Source: PNON01 sp963757065 (lineage in GTDB: Bacteria; Chloroflexota; Anaerolineae; Anaerolineales; Anaerolineaceae). Taken from it: a stretch of 64,000 nucleotides of DNA. A program made the translations under genes and the position numbers. This document shows positions 36,170 to 46,002 of the stretch, piece by piece. How positions within the stretch are numbered: the stretch's first letter is position 1; every line of letters begins with the position of its first letter. The notes beneath the pieces are model-generated. The model was not told the origin of the DNA, ran no database searches, and was given only the letters and a program-made list of their open reading frames with translations. The stretch spans positions 744,001 through 808,000 of the forward strand of contig CAVWQC010000007.1 of the NCBI GenBank assembly GCA_963757065.1, read 5' to 3'.

Positions 36170-38925
36170 TTACAAAAGACCCAACTCGCGGGCGTGTGCT
36201 ACTGCTTCAGTGCGATTTTGCACCTGTAGTTTGTCAAAGATGATCCGAGCGTGACCTTTCACCGTACTCAGGGCCAGGAAAAGCCGCTCGCCAATGTCAC
36301 GATTCGAGAGTCCCAGAGCGATCAGCCTCAACACTTCCAATTCGCGCTGGCTCAATGGCTCGATCATTTCAGGTTTTCGACCAGTGGTTGTTGGTGGAGT
36401 TAATTGCCTCTGGTCGAGTAAAAGCAGCCATGAGTTTGTTCAAATAACCTGACAATTGATGACCATGTCCACCCGATCGTCTTTCAATCTGCGAGCGAAA
36501 ATCCGATATCAACGATCGCATTGGCTCGCCTTCGTCCACAAAAATTCGGACATAGCCCTCCGGCTGAGCCAGGATCAGGGCGCGTTCAAGCGACACCAGT
36601 GCCGAAGGAAGGTCCCCTTGCGCCTGGAGGGCGAGCGCTTGTGTTAGCAGGATTTCTATTACGCTGCCCATCCTGTTTTGCCCTTCTGCCCCTTTCAACA
36701 GACGCTCCAACAGTCTGATTGCATCGAGGATGGATACGTTCGGTGTGATTGTGTTGATATTCGGCTATCAAAACCCTGGCTAGAGTGAGATGTTCGAACT
36801 CGTTCAGGTAGTTGATTTCATCGTCAGCTGACAACCCCCGCATATGTACCCAATCCTGAGCCAGGGTCCAACCGACCTTGCTTTAGATACACTTTCGCTT
36901 TCAAAGCCTCAATAGGACGGATATCTGGTATGGGGTTCTTAACATACAAACGCCTGGCTTCATCCAACTGGACCAGCGCAGAATCCAGATCTCCACCCGA
37001 CTCCTTGAGCCGGGCCTGGGCACGATGCCAGCGATAAAGCCAGTCAACCAGCGTGGTTTGTTCACCCAGTTCACGGGCTTTTTGCATAAGTTCCACTGCG
37101 GATGCATCCTCTTGCATCTCATGATGCAGCATTGCCAACCCCAGGTGATGATGGGCAGTAATCTGTTGCGCTTCCTTGCCGTGTTCTGCGGCAAGTTGTA
37201 AGTACTCATGGTAGGTTTTTTCTGCCTCGCGTAGATGACCCTGCTCAATTTGAATGTCAGCAACGCCAAATGCAGTGGCAACGACAAAAGTGAAGTTGCC
37301 CATCTTCTGCATACTGTTCATCCAATCGCGCATGGCAGAGAGGGCGGATTCCAGGTTTCCTGTTGCCCAGTGGGTAAACTCAAGCATCATCGTAGCCTGG
37401 GCACGTCTGAAAAAATCTTCTTCGGGAATGAGTTGAAGTGCCAGCTCGGCATATTTCACTGTATCTGATAGATTTCCCTGAACCTGGGCATTATATGAGC
37501 GGACTAAGGCGATCATCGCTGGCAGGGGCTGTAATTGTGCCTCATCCACGACAACCATTCGATCTGATGAACCACTCAACCACCGTTCAGTATCTCGCAG
37601 CCGGGACTCGCTGGCTTCCGGATCACCCGCATCCGAGAATGCCACACCTAGTTGGGTGCTGAGTACCGGTCGGAGGCAAATCAACTCCTCTGGAAGCTTC
37701 TTTACCCAACCCAGCCATGATGCAGTCTGGAAACGGTCATCCATGCCTTGCCAGGCCGTTTCAGCCAACCCTGCCGCCCTGGAAAAATCCCCTGCTGTAA
37801 TGGCATGGTGAAACGCTGCACCCAGGTCGTCGTTCTCTTCATACCACTGGCTGGCGCGCAAGTTGAATTCGCCGAATTCTTTGGGTTTTCCCAGACGTTG
37901 TCGCAACAAATCGCCAAAAAGATGGTGATAGCGATACCAGCGCCGCTCGTTATCCAATGGGATAATGAACAAATTGGCATGTTCAAGGTATTCCAGTGTA
38001 TCCTGCCCTGACCCAGAAGGAGAATCCAAAACCACATCACACAGCGGACCGCACATACGATCGAGGATGGATGTTTGAAGTAGAAAAGTCTGAACGTCCT
38101 CAGGCTGCTGATGCAGGACTTCTTCAATTAAATAGTCCAATACGAAATGGTGGCTGCCAGTAAAAGACTTGATAAAACTTGTGGTATCTTGATGTCCATG
38201 CATCGAAAGTGCGGCTAATTGCAGACCCGCGATCCAGCCTTCAGTGCGTGTCTCCAAGGCTGTAATGTTTTCAGCAGAGAGATTTAGACCCATTACCTGG
38301 TTAAGAAAATCATTAGCCTCCGCGGGGGTAAAACGCAAGTCGGCGACACGCAGTTCAGTTAATTGATTCCGTGGCGCGTAATCTGGCGAGGGGAAGGTGC
38401 GGATCTTCACGGGTGGTGATGACCAGGTGCATCTGCGGTGGCAGGTGATTAACCAGAAAGGTAAGTGCTTCTTCAACCGGTTTGGAATCGATCTCATGGT
38501 AATCGTCCAGAACAAGGATGAAATTGTCCGAGATGGTGGTGATCTCATTAAGCAGGTCTGTAAGCAGAGTTTCAGTGGGTGGAAGCTGTGGGGATTGGAG
38601 AGCAGCTAATATCCCTTCTCCAATCTTCGGAGTGATCCCTTCGACTTTACTCAGGGCAAGCGTCTGCAAGGCAGCGATAAGGTACGTCAAAAAGCGGGTG
38701 GGTTCGTTATCACCTTCGTCCAATGATAGCCAGGCAACTGGTTGCTGGCAATCTGCGAGCCATTCGCTGACCAGTGTGGTTTTCCCAAAACCGGCCGGGG
38801 CGGAGATAAGGATCAGTCTTGCGGTGCATACCTTCGTTCAACCGCTCGATCAGTCGGGGGCGGGAGACAATCTTTTGCCGAAGTGGGGGAATATACAGCT
38901 TGGTGAGAAGTAGTTGTTCAGGCAT
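36170..38925 (-). pseudogene. MalT-type LuxR regulator, copy 2, multiple frameshifts
   Basis: At least six frame fragments joined end to end give about 915 residues. N-terminus TKLYIPPLRQKIVSRPRLIE, Walker A near 38780-38810 split by a shift, Walker B FILVLDDYHEI, sensor region EVLHQQPEDVQTFLLQTSIL, and LuxR helix-turn-helix EPLSQRELEVLRLIALGLSN, RDIGERLFLALSTVKGHARI. It is highly similar to copy 1, including the LALSKVEGI insert. With about five indels it is either decayed or poorly sequenced. Confidence 0.82.
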
Positions 38926-39221
38926 GCTAAATTAATTATATATCGTTCCTGATTGGAGCATGTGGAATAAACAAAGAAAACAATAGGATTTTTTTATTCA
39001 GCCCACAACAATAAATCACCAGACAATATAGTTTCCTGATTTATCACCATGCTGTTCCCGGGGTGATGGTTCCAGGAAAAAGAAATAATCCAATGTTTCT
39101 GATTTAATTGGTACATGAATTGTGGGGGTTGGGTATTTATTCGATAAGAAAACCCTATATAAGTAAAATATTGTCCTGGATACGAATGGCGATAAGGTTG
39201 AAATTGTAAAGATTTTCCTAC

Positions 39222-39285
39222 TTGAAATATTTTTTATTCCCTATATAATTGAGTTAGTTTATTGCACCAATAAACTAACTCAATT
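39222..39285 (+). promoter_or_regulatory. xylR promoter with a perfect XylR-type operator
   Basis: TTGAAA (39222-39227), 16 bases, TATAAT (39244-39249). Overlapping the -10 box is a perfect inverted repeat with 18-base arms (39247-39264 and 39268-39285) around CAC. The inner TTAGTTTATTG/CAATAAACTAA closely resembles known XylR operators of ROK repressors (TTAGTTTGTTT type). Binding would block the promoter, so xylR and probably the xyl operon are xylose-inducible. The rest of 38926-39221 shows no gene. Confidence 0.85.
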
Positions 39286-39308
39286 CATGTATTATTCCCA
39301 AGGATACT

Positions 39309-40535
39309 ATGTCTCAAACGAAGCTTAATACAGCAGATCAGACCTGGGTACGGAAAATGAATCGGTCTGTTATTCTAGCTGTATTCCGAACCCAGAAAAC
39401 ACTTTCGAGGGCTCAGTTAGCTATGGAGACAGGATTAAACCCAAGTACAGTTTCAAGTATTATCGGTGAATTAATTCAGGAAAACTTGATCCGTGAAACG
39501 GATCTGATCCAATCCAATACGGGCCGTCCCGGTCGATTGCTGGAATTAAACCCCGACGGCGGTTGTGCATTGGGTATTGAAATAAATGTAGATTATATTG
39601 AACTTCTGGTTACCGATTTTTCTGCAAATGTTTTATGGCGTAAAAAACAAGCCTCTACACCAGAAATCGGGCAGGAAGAAATTATGATGCGGGTCTTGCA
39701 CTTTGCAGATGAGGCATCCAGGTTCATTCAAGCACACAAGTTACCTCTGCTCGGAGTCGGAGTAGGTGTTCCCGGTCTGGTGGATGTGGCAAGTGGATTA
39801 CTTCGAATAGCGCCTAACTTAAATTGGGTGGATATTCCAGTTCGCGATGTTTTAGGGGGTTATTTTGAATGTCCGATCTATGTGGAAAACGAAGCCAACG
39901 CTGCTGCACTCGGTGAATATTACTTTGGAGCCGTGAAAAATGTCAAAGATTTTATTTACCTGAGCGCAGGTGTCGGTTTGGGAAGCGGGATCGTGATGGG
40001 CGGCCAGCTATTTCGGGGAATGTTTGGCTACGCCGGAGAAGCCGGACACATGACCATGGATATTAATGGCGAGCTTTGCGGCTGCGGAAGACGTGGATGT
40101 TGGGAAACATTTGTGGGTCCCCGGGCAGTCTTACAGCGGGTTAGACGTTCATTAGCTCTCGGTGAGAAATCGATATTGCATGATATGGCGAAAGGTGACC
40201 TCCAAAATATCACCTTCGATGATGTGGTTCAGGCTGCACTGGAAGGGGACAATACTGCAAAATATGCGCTTGATGAAGTCGCATTTTATTTAGGAATTGG
40301 GATCGCCAATCTTGTGAATTTGTTTAATGTAGAGGTGATCGTTTTAGGTGGTGCACTTAACAAGGCCAGCCCCGTTTTTCTTAAGGATGTGGAACGTGTT
40401 GTTTATGAGAATACCTTGATTCCAGCCAGGGAGCATCTCAGGATCATACCATCGGCGCATGGTTCAGATGCCTGCATTATGGGCACTATTGCGCTCGTTC
40501 TTGACGATATATTACGTGAACCTGCATTATTGTAG
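39309..40535 (+). CDS. xylR: Xylose-responsive ROK-family repressor XylR
   Basis: 408 residues: an N-terminal helix-turn-helix (SRAQLAMETGLNPSTVSSII) and a ROK sugar-binding domain (LGIEINVDYIELLVTDFS, GVGVGVPGLVDVASG, EAGHMTMDINGELCGCGRRG with the CGCGxxGCxE zinc motif). ROK regulators of this architecture bind a pentose or hexose and leave the operator. The perfect palindrome in its own promoter and the xylFGH-xylAB genes directly downstream support the name XylR. Start ATG at 39309. Confidence 0.9.
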   Translation: MSQTKLNTADQTWVRKMNRSVILAVFRTQKTLSRAQLAMETGLNPSTVSSIIGELIQENLIRETDLIQSNTGRPGRLLELNPDGGCALGIEINVDYIELLVTDFSANVLWRKKQASTPEIGQEEIMMRVLHFADEASRFIQAHKLPLLGVGVGVPGLVDVASGLLRIAPNLNWVDIPVRDVLGGYFECPIYVENEANAAALGEYYFGAVKNVKDFIYLSAGVGLGSGIVMGGQLFRGMFGYAGEAGHMTMDINGELCGCGRRGCWETFVGPRAVLQRVRRSLALGEKSILHDMAKGDLQNITFDDVVQAALEGDNTAKYALDEVAFYLGIGIANLVNLFNVEVIVLGGALNKASPVFLKDVERVVYENTLIPAREHLRIIPSAHGSDACIMGTIALVLDDILREPALL

Positions 40536-40581
40536 GCAACCGTTCACGTACGCATCGAAGCAAAAATTTTGTTTTACATGG

Positions 40582-40619
40582 TTCTTTCAACTCGAAAGAA
40601 AGGAGGTCGTAGTATGTAA
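40582..40619 (+). promoter_or_regulatory. xylF leader: hairpin, strong Shine-Dalgarno and start-stop codon pair
   Basis: A 7-bp hairpin (TTCTTTC/GAAAGAA, 40582-40600) abuts a near-perfect Shine-Dalgarno AAAGGAGGT (40599-40607). Six bases later comes ATG followed at once by TAA (40614-40619). The real xylF start is 61 bases further on with its own GAGGAGA site. A start-stop minimal ORF can hold ribosomes on a leader, so this may tune xylF translation or mRNA stability. Confidence 0.45.
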
Positions 40620-40679
40620 ATATTTGTAATTGTGGGGTAGATCAAATTTATTACACAAAATTATAGAGGAGAATTTCAA

Positions 40680-41792
40680 ATGAAAAACAAGTTTATGCAT
40701 ATTTTCACACTCGTTATGGTAGTGATCATGGTTGCTACAAGCCTGAGCGCTTGTACTCCCGCTGCCGCACCTGCGGGAAAAGTCAAGATTGGTTTATCTT
40801 TCTCAGATTTTGCAACCGAGCGTTGGAAACCAGAATCCGAACTTCTCACAAAACTACTCAATGAGAAGGGTTACGATGTTTTGGTACAGGAAGCTGCTCA
40901 TGACGTCAAACTACAAAACGACCAGATAGATAATATGGTCGCCCAGGGCGTCAAGGGTTTGATCGTTATAGCCGAAGATGGCGAAGCAGTAGTTACTTCT
41001 GTGGATAAAGCTGCTGCCGCTGGAGTAAAAGTCATCGCATACGACCGTTTGATCAAAACATCGAAGATAGCTGCCTACTTGTCATTTGACAATACTGAAG
41101 TTGGAAGACAGGAAGCTCTCGGTGTCATGACTGCACTTGGTCTGCCCGGAAGTACCAAATGGACCAAAGAGAATCCGGCAAAAGTAGTTATGTCTGGTGG
41201 CTCCCCCACTGATAATAATGCTCACCTGGTCCGCGCTGGTCAGGAAGAAGTGATGAAGCCTTACGTCGATTCCGGTGTAGTAACAGTTGTAGCTGATTTC
41301 TGGGTTGAAAACTGGGATGCAGCTAAAGCTCTTGCCAACATGGAAAACACCCTAACAGCACAGCAGAACAAGATCGATGCAGTGGTTGCCTCAAATGATG
41401 GCACCGCACTCGGTGAATTGACTGCACTGAAAGCACAAAATCTGGCTGGTGTAGTGCCTATCTCTGGTCAGGATGCAACTGCAGATGGTTGTAACAGCAT
41501 CGTCAAGGGCGAACAGACCGTGACAGTCTACAAAGATTTCCGCTTATTGGCTCCGAAAGTAGTAGATATGATGGATGCCCTGATCAAGGGTAACCCCATC
41601 GAAGGTGCCAAGCCATTCTCGTTGAAAGTCCTTACCGGACAGGATCTTCCTGGTGACGTGAACTGTGTTTTCCTGCCTGTCGTTCAGGTGACCAAAGACA
41701 ATGTATATCAAGAGATCGTGGTGAGCGGATTCCAACCCTACGATGCAGTATATCGCGATATCCCTGAAGATCAGCGTCCACCCAAACCGTAA
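40680..41792 (+). CDS. xylF: Xylose ABC transporter substrate-binding lipoprotein
   Basis: 370 residues with a lipoprotein signal ending in LSAC. The type I sugar-binding fold starts at KIGLSFSDFATERWKPESEL, followed by GVKVIAYDRLIKTSKIAAYL, VVASNDGTALGELTALKAQN and GQDATADGCNSIVKGEQTVT, all typical of XylF. It captures xylose outside the membrane and delivers it to XylGH. It follows xylR and is separated from xylG by a stable hairpin, which allows extra expression of the binding protein. Confidence 0.9.
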   Translation: MKNKFMHIFTLVMVVIMVATSLSACTPAAAPAGKVKIGLSFSDFATERWKPESELLTKLLNEKGYDVLVQEAAHDVKLQNDQIDNMVAQGVKGLIVIAEDGEAVVTSVDKAAAAGVKVIAYDRLIKTSKIAAYLSFDNTEVGRQEALGVMTALGLPGSTKWTKENPAKVVMSGGSPTDNNAHLVRAGQEEVMKPYVDSGVVTVVADFWVENWDAAKALANMENTLTAQQNKIDAVVASNDGTALGELTALKAQNLAGVVPISGQDATADGCNSIVKGEQTVTVYKDFRLLAPKVVDMMDALIKGNPIEGAKPFSLKVLTGQDLPGDVNCVFLPVVQVTKDNVYQEIVVSGFQPYDAVYRDIPEDQRPPKP

Positions 41793-41830
41793 AATTCAAC
41801 AAACTTAGAATTTGTTGGATCGTTAGTATA

Positions 41831-41871
41831 TATCTTCCGCGCCTGACTGCCAAAATCTGGCGCGGAAGATA
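41831..41871 (+). terminator. Hairpin between xylF and xylG (attenuator or mRNA stabiliser)
   Basis: A 13-bp perfect stem TATCTTCCGCGCC/GGCGCGGAAGATA with a 15-base loop, with no strong T-run after it. A second, smaller inverted repeat (CAACAAA/TTTGTTG, 41797-41817) precedes it. Position suggests partial termination or 3' protection of the xylF message. Confidence 0.55.
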
Positions 41872-42015
41872 ATGAATTGATCAATTAGTGTCTATTGAAG
41901 TATTAATATTTTGAGATTTTGTGCAATAATTTATCATATTATCGCAAAGAGTTTTACCTTACGTAATAATTATCACATTAGTAAGAGCTTCAAATAGATA
42001 AACAGGATATTGCCG

Positions 42016-43539
42016 ATGGATGAAAATATTATTCTCGATATTCAACACGTTACCAAAGCATTTCCCGGAGTTGTAGCGTTAAACGATGTCAGTTTTCAGG
42101 TTCGCCGAGGTGAGATTCATGGATTATGCGGCGAAAATGGTGCGGGGAAATCCACATTGATGAAAATTCTATCGGGGGTCTATCCATTTGGAACGTATGA
42201 AGGAGAAATTTATTATAATGACAAACTTCTGAAGCTGGAGGGAAGTTCCATTCACAAGGCTGCTGAAGAGGGCATTGCCATTGTATATCAGGAGTTAACC
42301 CTTGTACCCGGGATGACTGTTGGAGAGAATATTTTCCTGGGCAAGGAACCTGTTAGCCTGGGATCTATAATCTGGGATCGTGTTTATTCAGACACTCAAA
42401 ATATCCTCAATGAATATCATTTGGATGTTCAACCCCAGGACATCGTTAAAAACCTGGGTGTGGGAAAGATGCAAATGACGGAGATTGCCAAGGCTCTCTC
42501 AGAGAACGCCAAAATATTGATTCTTGATGAACCTACCAGCGCACTTTCTGAAGCTGAGGTGACCCAGTTAATGGAAATCCTTACAACGCTGAAAGAACAT
42601 GGAGTTACCTGTATCTACATTACCCATAAGATCGAAGAATTTTTCCGTATTACAGACACTGTAACCGTGTTGCGAGATGGCAAAGTTGTCACCACGCAAA
42701 AAGCGAAAGATCTGGATTCTCAGAAGCTAGTCCAATATATGGTGGGACGTGAGATGAAGGAACGTTTCCCCAAAGGGAATCGCCACCCGGGTGATGTTTT
42801 ATTAGAAGTAAATGATTTGCATGCAGAAGATCCAAATAAAGGAAAAGAAGTGTTAAAAGGGGTTTCATTTAACCTTCGTAAAGGTGAGATCCTCGGTATT
42901 GCGGGGTTGATGGGTTCGGGACGAACCGAACTGGTTATGACCCTGTTTGGCGAATATGCAAATGTTACTCAGGGAACGATAAAACTCAATGGTCAAGAGA
43001 TTACGATCAGCAATGGAAATGACGCAATGAGAAAAGGTATCAGTCTTGTTCCAGAAGACCGTAAACGTCATGGTCTTGTTCTTATGCAATCCATACTAAA
43101 GAATATTTCACTACCAAATCTGGATAGATTTGCATCTTTCATGCGAATAAACAATGATGCTGAACTTGTCGAAAGTCTAAAATTTGCAAAAGGACTTGCC
43201 ATTAAGACTCCCAATCTTTTTGTACCAGCCGAATCACTATCCGGTGGTAACCAGCAAAAAGTGGTAATCGCAAAATGGTTGATGTCAGGTCCAAAGATAT
43301 TAATTATGGATGATCCAACCCGGGGTGTTGATGTAGGAGCGAAGTATGAAATCTACAAACTCATGAACGAGCTTGCAGAACAGGGTATTTCCATCATTAT
43401 GATCTCGAGCGATCTTCAGGAAGTATTAGGTATGAGTGATAGGGTCATGGTGATGTGTCATGGCCGTTCCAATGGTACATTGGAAAATGTCGAAGCGACA
43501 CAAGAACGTATCATGACAATGGCAACGGGAATTGCCTGA
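42016..43539 (+). CDS. xylG: Xylose ABC transporter ATP-binding protein
   Basis: Two fused ABC domains in about 507 residues. The first has Walker A GENGAGKSTLMKI and Walker B ILILDEPTSAL. The second has the degenerate Walker A LMGSGRTEL, signature LSGGNQQKVVIAKWL and ILIMDDPTRGVDVG, the usual pattern for RbsA/XylG/MglA ATPases. I prefer ATG 42016 over TTG 42010 because the AGGA site is 8 bases from the ATG but only 2 from the TTG. It energises uptake through XylH. Confidence 0.92.
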   Translation: MDENIILDIQHVTKAFPGVVALNDVSFQVRRGEIHGLCGENGAGKSTLMKILSGVYPFGTYEGEIYYNDKLLKLEGSSIHKAAEEGIAIVYQELTLVPGMTVGENIFLGKEPVSLGSIIWDRVYSDTQNILNEYHLDVQPQDIVKNLGVGKMQMTEIAKALSENAKILILDEPTSALSEAEVTQLMEILTTLKEHGVTCIYITHKIEEFFRITDTVTVLRDGKVVTTQKAKDLDSQKLVQYMVGREMKERFPKGNRHPGDVLLEVNDLHAEDPNKGKEVLKGVSFNLRKGEILGIAGLMGSGRTELVMTLFGEYANVTQGTIKLNGQEITISNGNDAMRKGISLVPEDRKRHGLVLMQSILKNISLPNLDRFASFMRINNDAELVESLKFAKGLAIKTPNLFVPAESLSGGNQQKVVIAKWLMSGPKILIMDDPTRGVDVGAKYEIYKLMNELAEQGISIIMISSDLQEVLGMSDRVMVMCHGRSNGTLENVEATQERIMTMATGIA

Positions 43540-43569
43540 ACTGAATAATTTCATTCCAAGAGGTGAACT

Positions 43570-44742
43570 ATGAATTTTTCTGAGGTAGGTCAGCGGTTTC
43601 GCAAGAACATACAAACATACATTATCATTATTGCTCTGGTAGCTATTTGGGGAGTCTTTGCCATTGTCACCAAAGGTGGTTATCTTGGGCCACAAAATAT
43701 CTCCAACCTCTTCAGGCAAATGACAGTTACTGGTTTCCTGGCGGCTGGCATGGTATTGGTGATGGTGACTGGTGGCATTGACCTTTCAGTAGGAAAGCTG
43801 GCTGGTTTTGTTTCAGTTGTAGTTGCACTTTTTCAGCGGGATGTGTGGTTTAGACTTATTCCAAACCAACCCATTCTGGCTGCATGTCTTTCTGTTGTCG
43901 TGGGATTGATAGTTGGTTCTGCCTTTGGTATATTTCAAGGTTATATCATTGCCTTTTTACGTGTACCAGCTTTCATTGTGACATTAGGTGGAATGTTCAT
44001 CCTAAATGGCGGCATTTTGCTTGCGACAGGTGGTCAAACCATTGCGGCAAACCAGCCAGGATTCAGTTATATAGCTCAAGGCTACCTTCCCCCACTTGTC
44101 GGTTGGGTCCTGGGGGTACTGGTTGTTGTAATCCTGTTTTTGATGATGTTTTCCAACCGTCGAACCAAAGTCAAGTACGGATTTGAGCTAAAACCAATAT
44201 TCCAGGATCTCTTAAGAACGATATTTTTCTCACTTCTAGTATTGGTTTATGTTTTCATAGTCAACAGGTATAACGGTGTACAGGTTCCTGTGGTGATACT
44301 CGCCCTAACGGCGATCATCGTGTCTTACATTTCTACTAATACACGTTTTGGACGCTATGCATATGCTATTGGAGGCAATCGAGAAGCAGCACGTTTATCG
44401 GGTATCAATATTAAGAAACAATTGTTTTTGGTTTTCATATTGATGGGTTTATTGTGTGGTGTCGGCGGCGTTGTGTTGGCATCTTATGTTGGTTACGGAA
44501 CCATAGCAGCGGGGCAGGGTTATGAACTTGATGCCATTGCCAGTTGTGTTCTTGGCGGTACTTCCACCCTGGGTGGTTCCGGAACGATCTTTGGAGCCCT
44601 GGTCGGTGCTTTGATCATGGCAAGCTTGAATACCGGACTTCAGATGATGAATGTGGCTCCTGCCTGGCAGTATGTCCTCAGGGGTCTGGTATTGGTCCTG
44701 GCTGTAATCGCTGATGTGTACTTCAAGAAAAGCAATAATTGA
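43570..44742 (+). CDS. xylH: Xylose ABC transporter permease
   Basis: A 390-residue inner-membrane protein with about ten helices. MVTGGIDLSVGKLAGFVSVV is the family signature in the middle of the translocation domain, and GGNREAARLSGINIKKQLFL is the cytoplasmic coupling segment. A central hydrophilic insert (SNRRTKVKYGFELKPIFQDL) between helices is typical of XylH and longer than in RbsC. It starts 30 bases after xylG with an AAGAGGTG site. Confidence 0.92.
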   Translation: MNFSEVGQRFRKNIQTYIIIIALVAIWGVFAIVTKGGYLGPQNISNLFRQMTVTGFLAAGMVLVMVTGGIDLSVGKLAGFVSVVVALFQRDVWFRLIPNQPILAACLSVVVGLIVGSAFGIFQGYIIAFLRVPAFIVTLGGMFILNGGILLATGGQTIAANQPGFSYIAQGYLPPLVGWVLGVLVVVILFLMMFSNRRTKVKYGFELKPIFQDLLRTIFFSLLVLVYVFIVNRYNGVQVPVVILALTAIIVSYISTNTRFGRYAYAIGGNREAARLSGINIKKQLFLVFILMGLLCGVGGVVLASYVGYGTIAAGQGYELDAIASCVLGGTSTLGGSGTIFGALVGALIMASLNTGLQMMNVAPAWQYVLRGLVLVLAVIADVYFKKSNN

Positions 44743-44820
44743 TCCATAAACCGTTCATCGAAGTTTTTAGTGGTAAGCGATCAAAATAAATTATTATAAA
44801 GGAAAGTGAGTAAACCAATT

Positions 44821-45987
44821 ATGACAACATATCAACCACAACCTGAGCATAAATTTACTTTTGGCCTTTGGACCGTGGGTAATCGCGGACGTGACCCTTT
44901 CGGATCAGAAGTTAGGGGTACGAAAACTCCTGCTGAACTGGTTTACCTGCTTGGCGAAGTTGGTGCTTATGGTGTCAATTTTCATGATAACGACCTGATC
45001 CCCATTGATGCCACACCCACTGAGGCGGATGATATAAAAAAAGCATTCCGCGAAGCATTGAAAAAAACCGGACTGATCGTTCCCATGGCAACCACCAATC
45101 TGTTTGGAGATCCCATCTTCAAAGACGGAGCATTCACCAGCAACGATCCAAAAGTCCGCGCATATGCCATGCAAAAAACTTTGAAAGCAATGGATCTTGG
45201 AGTCGAATTCGGTGCAAAAATTTATGTCTTTTGGGGAGGAAGGGAAGGCGTTGAAACAGATTCAAGTAAAAACCCGCTTGATGCAATTAAACGATTCCGT
45301 GAAGCAATAAATTTTTTCTGTGAATACGCACTGGATAATAAATATGATTTAAAAATCGCCCTGGAAGCAAAACCGAATGAGCCGCGTGGTGATCTCTTCA
45401 ACCCGACTACAGGACATATGCTTGGTTTCATCGAAACACTGGATCATCCGGAAATGGTCGGAGTGAATCCAGAAGTAGCCCACGAACATATGTCTGGATT
45501 GAATTTCATGCACAGTGTTGCCCAAGCCTGGGAAGCCGGAAAACTCTTCCACATAGACTTGAACGATCAATACCCCGGTCGTTATGATCAGGATCTGCGT
45601 TTCGGTTCCCGGGACATTAAAGCAGCCTTCTACCTGGTCAAATTTCTGGAAGATGTCGGATATGCTGGTTCCCGTCATTTTGATGCACATGCATACCGGA
45701 CAGAAGACTTTGAAGGGGTGAAAGATTTCGCCCGCGGCTGCATGCGCACATATCTGATGCTAAAAGAAAAGGCAGCTCAATTCAATGCGGATAAAGACAT
45801 TCAAGCGATTCTAGCTGAGGTGAATGCTGAAGACCCGAGTATGCTCGCATTCTTTGGTAAATACTCGTCGGATAAAGCCAAAGCACTCAAAGCTCAACCT
45901 TTTGACCGCTCCAAGATCTCAAGTCGTGGCTTGAAATATGAAAAACTTGACCAATTGACCATTGATCTCCTGCTTGGAAATCGTTAG
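44821..45987 (+). CDS. xylA: Xylose isomerase
   Basis: Converts D-xylose to D-xylulose in the cytoplasm. About 388 residues, the shorter class I (actinobacterial) type: N-terminus TTYQPQPEHKFTFGLWTVGN without the long class II extension. Metal and substrate motifs are KIYVFWGGREG, LEAKPNEPRGDLF, GVNPEVAHEHMSGLNF, HIDLNDQYPGRYDQDLRFG and RHFDAHAYR. A GTG at 44806 is in frame, but its purine-rich site is too close; ATG 44821 matches the usual family start. Followed by xylB after 15 bases. Confidence 0.95.
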   Translation: MTTYQPQPEHKFTFGLWTVGNRGRDPFGSEVRGTKTPAELVYLLGEVGAYGVNFHDNDLIPIDATPTEADDIKKAFREALKKTGLIVPMATTNLFGDPIFKDGAFTSNDPKVRAYAMQKTLKAMDLGVEFGAKIYVFWGGREGVETDSSKNPLDAIKRFREAINFFCEYALDNKYDLKIALEAKPNEPRGDLFNPTTGHMLGFIETLDHPEMVGVNPEVAHEHMSGLNFMHSVAQAWEAGKLFHIDLNDQYPGRYDQDLRFGSRDIKAAFYLVKFLEDVGYAGSRHFDAHAYRTEDFEGVKDFARGCMRTYLMLKEKAAQFNADKDIQAILAEVNAEDPSMLAFFGKYSSDKAKALKAQPFDRSKISSRGLKYEKLDQLTIDLLLGNR

Positions 45988-46002
45988 GTCATTTGAGGTT
46001 GA

